Positions 61,043 through 64,000 of a stretch of 64,000 nucleotides of DNA are shown here, piece by piece. Source of the stretch: JAWXBK01 sp040878185 (GTDB lineage: Bacteria; Pseudomonadota; Alphaproteobacteria; Dongiales; Dongiaceae). The position numbers and the translations under genes were made by a program. Within the stretch, counting starts at the first letter, position 1. Every line of letters starts with the position of its first letter. The stretch lies in assembly GCA_040878185.1 (NCBI GenBank), contig JBBDMS010000045.1, forward strand, positions 13,558 through 77,557. The letters are read 5' to 3'. The notes below the pieces were generated by a model that saw nothing but the letters and a program-made list of their open reading frames with translations, made no database searches and was not told where the DNA came from.

Positions 61043-62533
61043 ATGAGGCTCCTCCTCTGCACGGTGCCTGTCGTCCTGCTGCTTGCGGCGACGTCCATGC
61101 GCAGGGCGGAGGCGCATGCATTCGGCCAGCGCTACGACCTGCCTTTGCCACTCGATCTCTATCTCGCGGCGGCGGGTGCTGCGGTCGCGGTGTCGTTCCT
61201 GATCATTGCGTTGTTCAGCGCACGACTTGGCACACGAACCTTTCGGACAAGGCTGGTCCTCTGGCAGCGGCCCGATGAAAGCGCGTCATGGCGGATTCTC
61301 GGCCATGTACTGCGCGCCGTCGGCGTTGCGATTTTCTTTCTGATAATCTCAGCCGGGCTCGTCGGTGCTGCCTCGCCGGTGAAGAATATCGCGCCGCTCC
61401 TGGTCTGGGTTCTCTGGTGGGTCGGGTTCCTGTTGTTCACGGCCTTGATCGGCAATCTCTGGCCGGCGCTCGATCCCTGGGCGTCGCTTCGCAACCTCGC
61501 CTTGCGCGGGCGCGACGCCCGGCCGCGTCTGGCATGGCCGGCATGGCTTGGCGGCTGGCCAGCGGTGCTGCTGTTCCTTGCATTCGGCTGGGCGGAACTG
61601 ATCGGGCCGTTCGGCGAAAGCCCGAGCGACCTTGCGCTGCTCGTGCTCGCCTACAGTTTGTTGGCCTGGGGCGGAATGATGCTCTTCGGTGACGCCGCTT
61701 GGCACAACAATGCCGATCCCTTTCGCCGCGTGTTCGGTCTGATCGGCGCATTTTCATTGTTCTTTCGCACGCAGCGCGAGGCGGACCGGCCGCTGGTCCT
61801 GCGATTGCCGGGATCGGGGCTGCTCGAAGCCGGGACCGGCCGGATTTCCGATGTCGTCTTCGTCATGGCGGTTCTGGCAACGGTGACGTTCGACGGATTC
61901 TCGGAAACGCCGCTATGGGCTGCCTTCCTCGACTGGATCGCGCGCAGCCAGATGCTGCGTCCGGTCCTTCTTGGAATTTCGTCGTTCGGCATCGGGATTC
62001 TCGATGCGATCCGCACGACAGCGCTGATCGTGGCGCCGCTTGTCGCAGTTGCGATCTATACGCTGTTCTGCGCGCTGACGTCGCTTGCCGATCGCGCGGT
62101 TACTCTCGGGATGGTGATGCGCGCCTTTGCGGTATCGTTACTGCCGATCGCGATCGCCTATCATCTTTCGCACTATATCTCCTACCTGCTGCTTGCCGGA
62201 CAGTTCGCGATCCCGATGGCGTCGGATCCGTTCGGATTCGGCTGGGATCTGTTCGGCACTTCACGGTACGTGATGGATATCGGTATCATCGGCGCGCGAC
62301 AGGTCTGGTATGTCGCCGTCGCAGCTTTGGTGACCGGTCACATCATTTCGGTGATCGTCGCGCACTCGATTGCGTTGCGGCTGTTCCCGAGCGCCCGCGC
62401 GGCAACGCTTAGCCAGCTTCCGTTCCTCGTATTGATGGTCGGCTTCACCGCCTGCAGCCTCTGGATCCTGGCCCAGCCGGTGGTCAACGAGCCGGCGATC
62501 GGCAATCCGCCGGCGGCCAGTTCGGCGCCATGA
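61043..62533 (+). CDS. Multi-pass membrane protein, unknown function
   Basis: 496 residues with a cleavable-looking start (HAFGQRYDLPLPLDLYLAAAGAAVAVSFLIIALF) and about ten to twelve membrane segments. Charged loops include GDAAWHNNADPFRRVFGLIGAFSLFF. Similar actinobacterial and proteobacterial proteins are sometimes labelled fenitrothion hydrolase, a name I consider unsupported. Co-directional with, and 21 bp after, the cupredoxin-like gene, so metal or electron handling at the membrane is possible (inference). Confidence 0.75.
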   Translation: MRLLLCTVPVVLLLAATSMRRAEAHAFGQRYDLPLPLDLYLAAAGAAVAVSFLIIALFSARLGTRTFRTRLVLWQRPDESASWRILGHVLRAVGVAIFFLIISAGLVGAASPVKNIAPLLVWVLWWVGFLLFTALIGNLWPALDPWASLRNLALRGRDARPRLAWPAWLGGWPAVLLFLAFGWAELIGPFGESPSDLALLVLAYSLLAWGGMMLFGDAAWHNNADPFRRVFGLIGAFSLFFRTQREADRPLVLRLPGSGLLEAGTGRISDVVFVMAVLATVTFDGFSETPLWAAFLDWIARSQMLRPVLLGISSFGIGILDAIRTTALIVAPLVAVAIYTLFCALTSLADRAVTLGMVMRAFAVSLLPIAIAYHLSHYISYLLLAGQFAIPMASDPFGFGWDLFGTSRYVMDIGIIGARQVWYVAVAALVTGHIISVIVAHSIALRLFPSARAATLSQLPFLVLMVGFTACSLWILAQPVVNEPAIGNPPAASSAP

Positions 62534-62555
62534 CGTTGCAGACAAATTGCAGCAC

Positions 62556-62690
62556 GATGCTGTCGACCGGGATATCGCCGCTCTGCACATCGCGCCGCCC
62601 GGCGATTCGCACGGGCGACATTGCGCTCACCGCGGCAAATCTTCTGTTCGAGATGCGCTGCGTGCTGCCGGGGGTCGATTACCGGAACTA
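62556..62690 (+). pseudogene. Degenerate 3' remnant of a gbuA-like ureohydrolase
   Basis: From 62630 the frame reads ALTAANLLFEMRCVLPGVDY and stop, almost the GbuA C-terminus. Upstream, after a one-base frameshift, APPGDSHG aligns with SPPYDPHG. No start or catalytic part is left. Confidence 0.82.
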
Positions 62691-62913
62691 GGGATACGAC
62701 GAGCGGGTCTTTTGACCCTCTCTCGTCATTCCGGGGCGCACAGATAATTTACCCACATGATGAGCCTCGCCCTGAGCTTGTCGAAGGGCGAACCATGAGG
62801 GCTGCACGAGACAATGCCGCCTCATCCTTCGACAGGCTCAGGATGAGGAAGAGAGCGATGCGACACAGTGGCTACCGGGAGCCATTCCGATCGCTTTCGG
62901 CGCATCGGAACTA
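62624..62913. repeat. Segmental duplication, copy B (about 290 bp)
   Basis: Same block as 58785-59074, including two palindromic repeat copies (62765-62793 and 62820-62848). Here the right end joins an intact small-protein gene and the left end a dead gbuA tail, the reverse of copy A. It fills the 377-bp space after the membrane protein gene. Confidence 0.93.
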
Positions 62914-63261
62914 GTCGGCCGCGGCTTCGACAAACTCTCCGATCGGGCCCGATCGCTCGACATCGACCGGTCCGTCCGGCGATTTCGTTGCGACGCAGAC
63001 CAGCGTGACGTCGGCGGTGTCGCCCGCGCGCGTGCCGCTCACCAGCGCCACGCCATAGCTCGACGTGCCGAACGGATCGACGGTGACTGCCGGATCGCCC
63101 ATCTCCGATCCGGCCGCACAGGCGTCGCTCATTTCCTTGCGGAATTCGTCCCATTTGTCGGGCGACGATGCCCATAACGAGCCATAGAGAACCAGCGAGG
63201 CGATCGCGACGACGACCCCGCCAAGCAGCGTCACGCCCAGCTTGGATTTTGATTCCTGCAT
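62911..63261 (-). CDS. Small membrane-anchored/secreted protein, unknown function
   Basis: 116 residues from ATG 63261. One hydrophobic segment (LGVTLLGGVVVAIASLVLYGSLWA) follows a short basic start and looks like an anchor or uncleaved signal. The outside part has two cysteines (DACAAGSEMGDP and VTLVCVATKS) and a conserved DGPVDVERSGPIGEF end. I do not recognise it. A C-terminal fragment of a relative lies at 59072-59140. Confidence 0.7.
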   Translation of the reverse strand: MQESKSKLGVTLLGGVVVAIASLVLYGSLWASSPDKWDEFRKEMSDACAAGSEMGDPAVTVDPFGTSSYGVALVSGTRAGDTADVTLVCVATKSPDGPVDVERSGPIGEFVEAAAD

Positions 63262-63383
63262 CCCGTCCTCCCCGATGATGGCGCCCTGCAACGCGCCTCG
63301 CCCGTCGGTTTCCACTTAATTCGCGAAACGGCGATTGCGAGCGCGGCCCGCCTTTTGCCCCAGGCCCGACCGGGGAATCCATC

Positions 63384-63880
63384 TTGACAATATTTGCGTA
63401 TTATGCGTTAGTACGGGCACCGGAATTCCGCCGGGTTTGGCGTTGCATGGACGCCGATCCCGTAAACCTCCGGCAGGTCTTCCAAGACCGAGGATCGCTG
63501 CACGGCTGAGCCGCGCCATCCCCGACTGGCCCCTGAGGTGAATGGGGCCGCCGGGCCCAACGGGCCGGGCCTCGCGCGCTGCGGTCATAGCCTCGGCGCG
63601 CGATGACCAGGACACGGTGCCGGCACAGCGGCACCGTCCATCCCAGGACCTGACGGTGTCGAAGCCCGTCGGGATGGTCCGGCCCCGAGAGCCACAAGTC
63701 GCGGCTTCGGACGCGCACCCGCCGGGCCGAGAACGCCCGGCACCCTGTGTTGCACCGCTCAGACCTCCGGGTCCGGCCGGTGCAAAGCGGATGGTGCGGC
63801 TCTGCCGTGCAGCGACTCCCGACGAGACGAAACGACGAAGCGATGGAGACGACGATGTAGCGATGTCCGTCCGGCACAGG
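63384..63880 (+). ncRNA. Candidate structured RNA element with upstream promoter-like sequence
   Basis: No convincing gene in this 500-bp stretch. It begins with TTGACA (63384-63389) in an AT-rich patch. Downstream are several independent hairpins: GGTCTT/AAGACC, GGCCCC/GGGGCC around 10 nt, ACGGTGCCG/CGGCACCGT at 63614-63637, and a long-range TTGCACCG/CGGTGCAA pair at 63750-63785. I cannot match it to RNase P, tmRNA, 6S or SRP RNA. Confidence 0.45.
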
Positions 63881-63897
63881 CGAGAGCCTCATGGTTC

Positions 63898-63996
63898 GCC
63901 CTTCGACAAGCTCAGGGTAAGGCTCACCATGAAGCTGATGGCGCCGCAGCCGCTCAAACTCAATTCGCCTCATCCTGAGCCTGTCGAAGGATGAGC
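63898..63996. repeat. Two dispersed palindromic repeats at the right edge
   Basis: Copies at 63898-63923 (CTTCGACAAGCTCAGGGTAA core) and 63968-63996 (CCTCATCCTGAGCCTGTCGA then AGGATGAG). Same family as the arrays at 44937 and 57165. Confidence 0.85.
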
Positions 63997-64000
63997 CTGT

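Noticed and set aside
61043..62533. Fenitrothion hydrolase
   Set aside because: This label is attached to similar membrane proteins in databases, but I see no hydrolase motif and the protein is nearly all membrane segments.
63384..63880. RNase P RNA, tmRNA or 6S RNA
   Set aside because: The hallmark conserved sequences of these RNAs (for example GAGGAAAGTC of RNase P) are not found; kept only as an unassigned structured element.

Overview
The window is GC-rich chromosomal DNA with close gene packing, many ATGA-type overlaps, frequent GTG/TTG starts, and short dispersed palindromes whose core reads CCTCATCCTGAG..TTCGA..AGGATGAGG. Gene content (HemB without zinc-type cysteines, Bpt, TRAP and DMT transporters, N-methylglutamate-type amine genes, GFA proteins) fits an alphaproteobacterium, possibly Rhodospirillales- or Rhizobiales-like. 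No rRNA or tRNA gene is present to fix the taxonomy. I saw no prophage, transposase or CRISPR array.

Layout. 1-19 kb is mixed metabolism: a truncated acyl-CoA synthetase, an Fe-alcohol dehydrogenase, hemB, two coupled EamA transporters, an ornithine-decarboxylase-like enzyme, a CoA-transferase / penicillin-acylase / threonine-dehydratase operon, an RDD protein, a sulfotransferase, bpt, a TRAP transporter split over two strands, and the remnant of an N-carbamoylputrescine amidase gene. 19-31.5 kb (minus strand) is an apparently complete N-methylglutamate route for methylated amines: mgdA-mgdB-mgdC-mgdD (sarcosine-oxidase-like), an XRE-cupin regulator, mgsA-mgsB-mgsC, a gamma-glutamylmethylamide-synthetase-like gmaS, and fhs for C1 assimilation or oxidation. 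32.4-40 kb holds a second, separate copy of the glutamine-synthetase-like plus three-part glutamate-synthase-like module. It has its own single-chain FAD oxidoreductase, an unrecognised 164-residue protein, and a divergent GntR regulator. Its FMN subunit keeps the iron-sulfur cysteines that the first copy has lost. I regard this as the best candidate for an undescribed amine-catabolic system.

41-44 kb carries a ureohydrolase resembling Ni-dependent guanidine hydrolase, with a His-rich insertion, next to a HupE/UreJ nickel permease and a LysR regulator. 44-52.4 kb has a third glutamine-synthetase-like gene in an operon with a metallophosphoesterase and an APC permease, bounded by a TetR gene. 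An almost identical 20-bp operator lies both before this operon and before a flavodoxin-fold reductase 7 kb away. 53.5-55.7 kb is a tandem family of three secreted proteins of unknown function.

55.9-64 kb contains a GFA protein, an MBL-fold hydrolase, a GIY-YIG protein ending inside a repeat array, a guanidinobutyrase (gbuA), and a secreted beta-propeller. It also has a cupredoxin-like protein beside a multi-pass membrane protein, and a duplicated ~290-bp block flanked by reciprocal gene remnants. A probable structured RNA element lies near the right end. The unifying theme is uptake and breakdown of small nitrogenous compounds (methylated amines, guanidino compounds, polyamines), with gamma-glutamylation used repeatedly as the entry chemistry.
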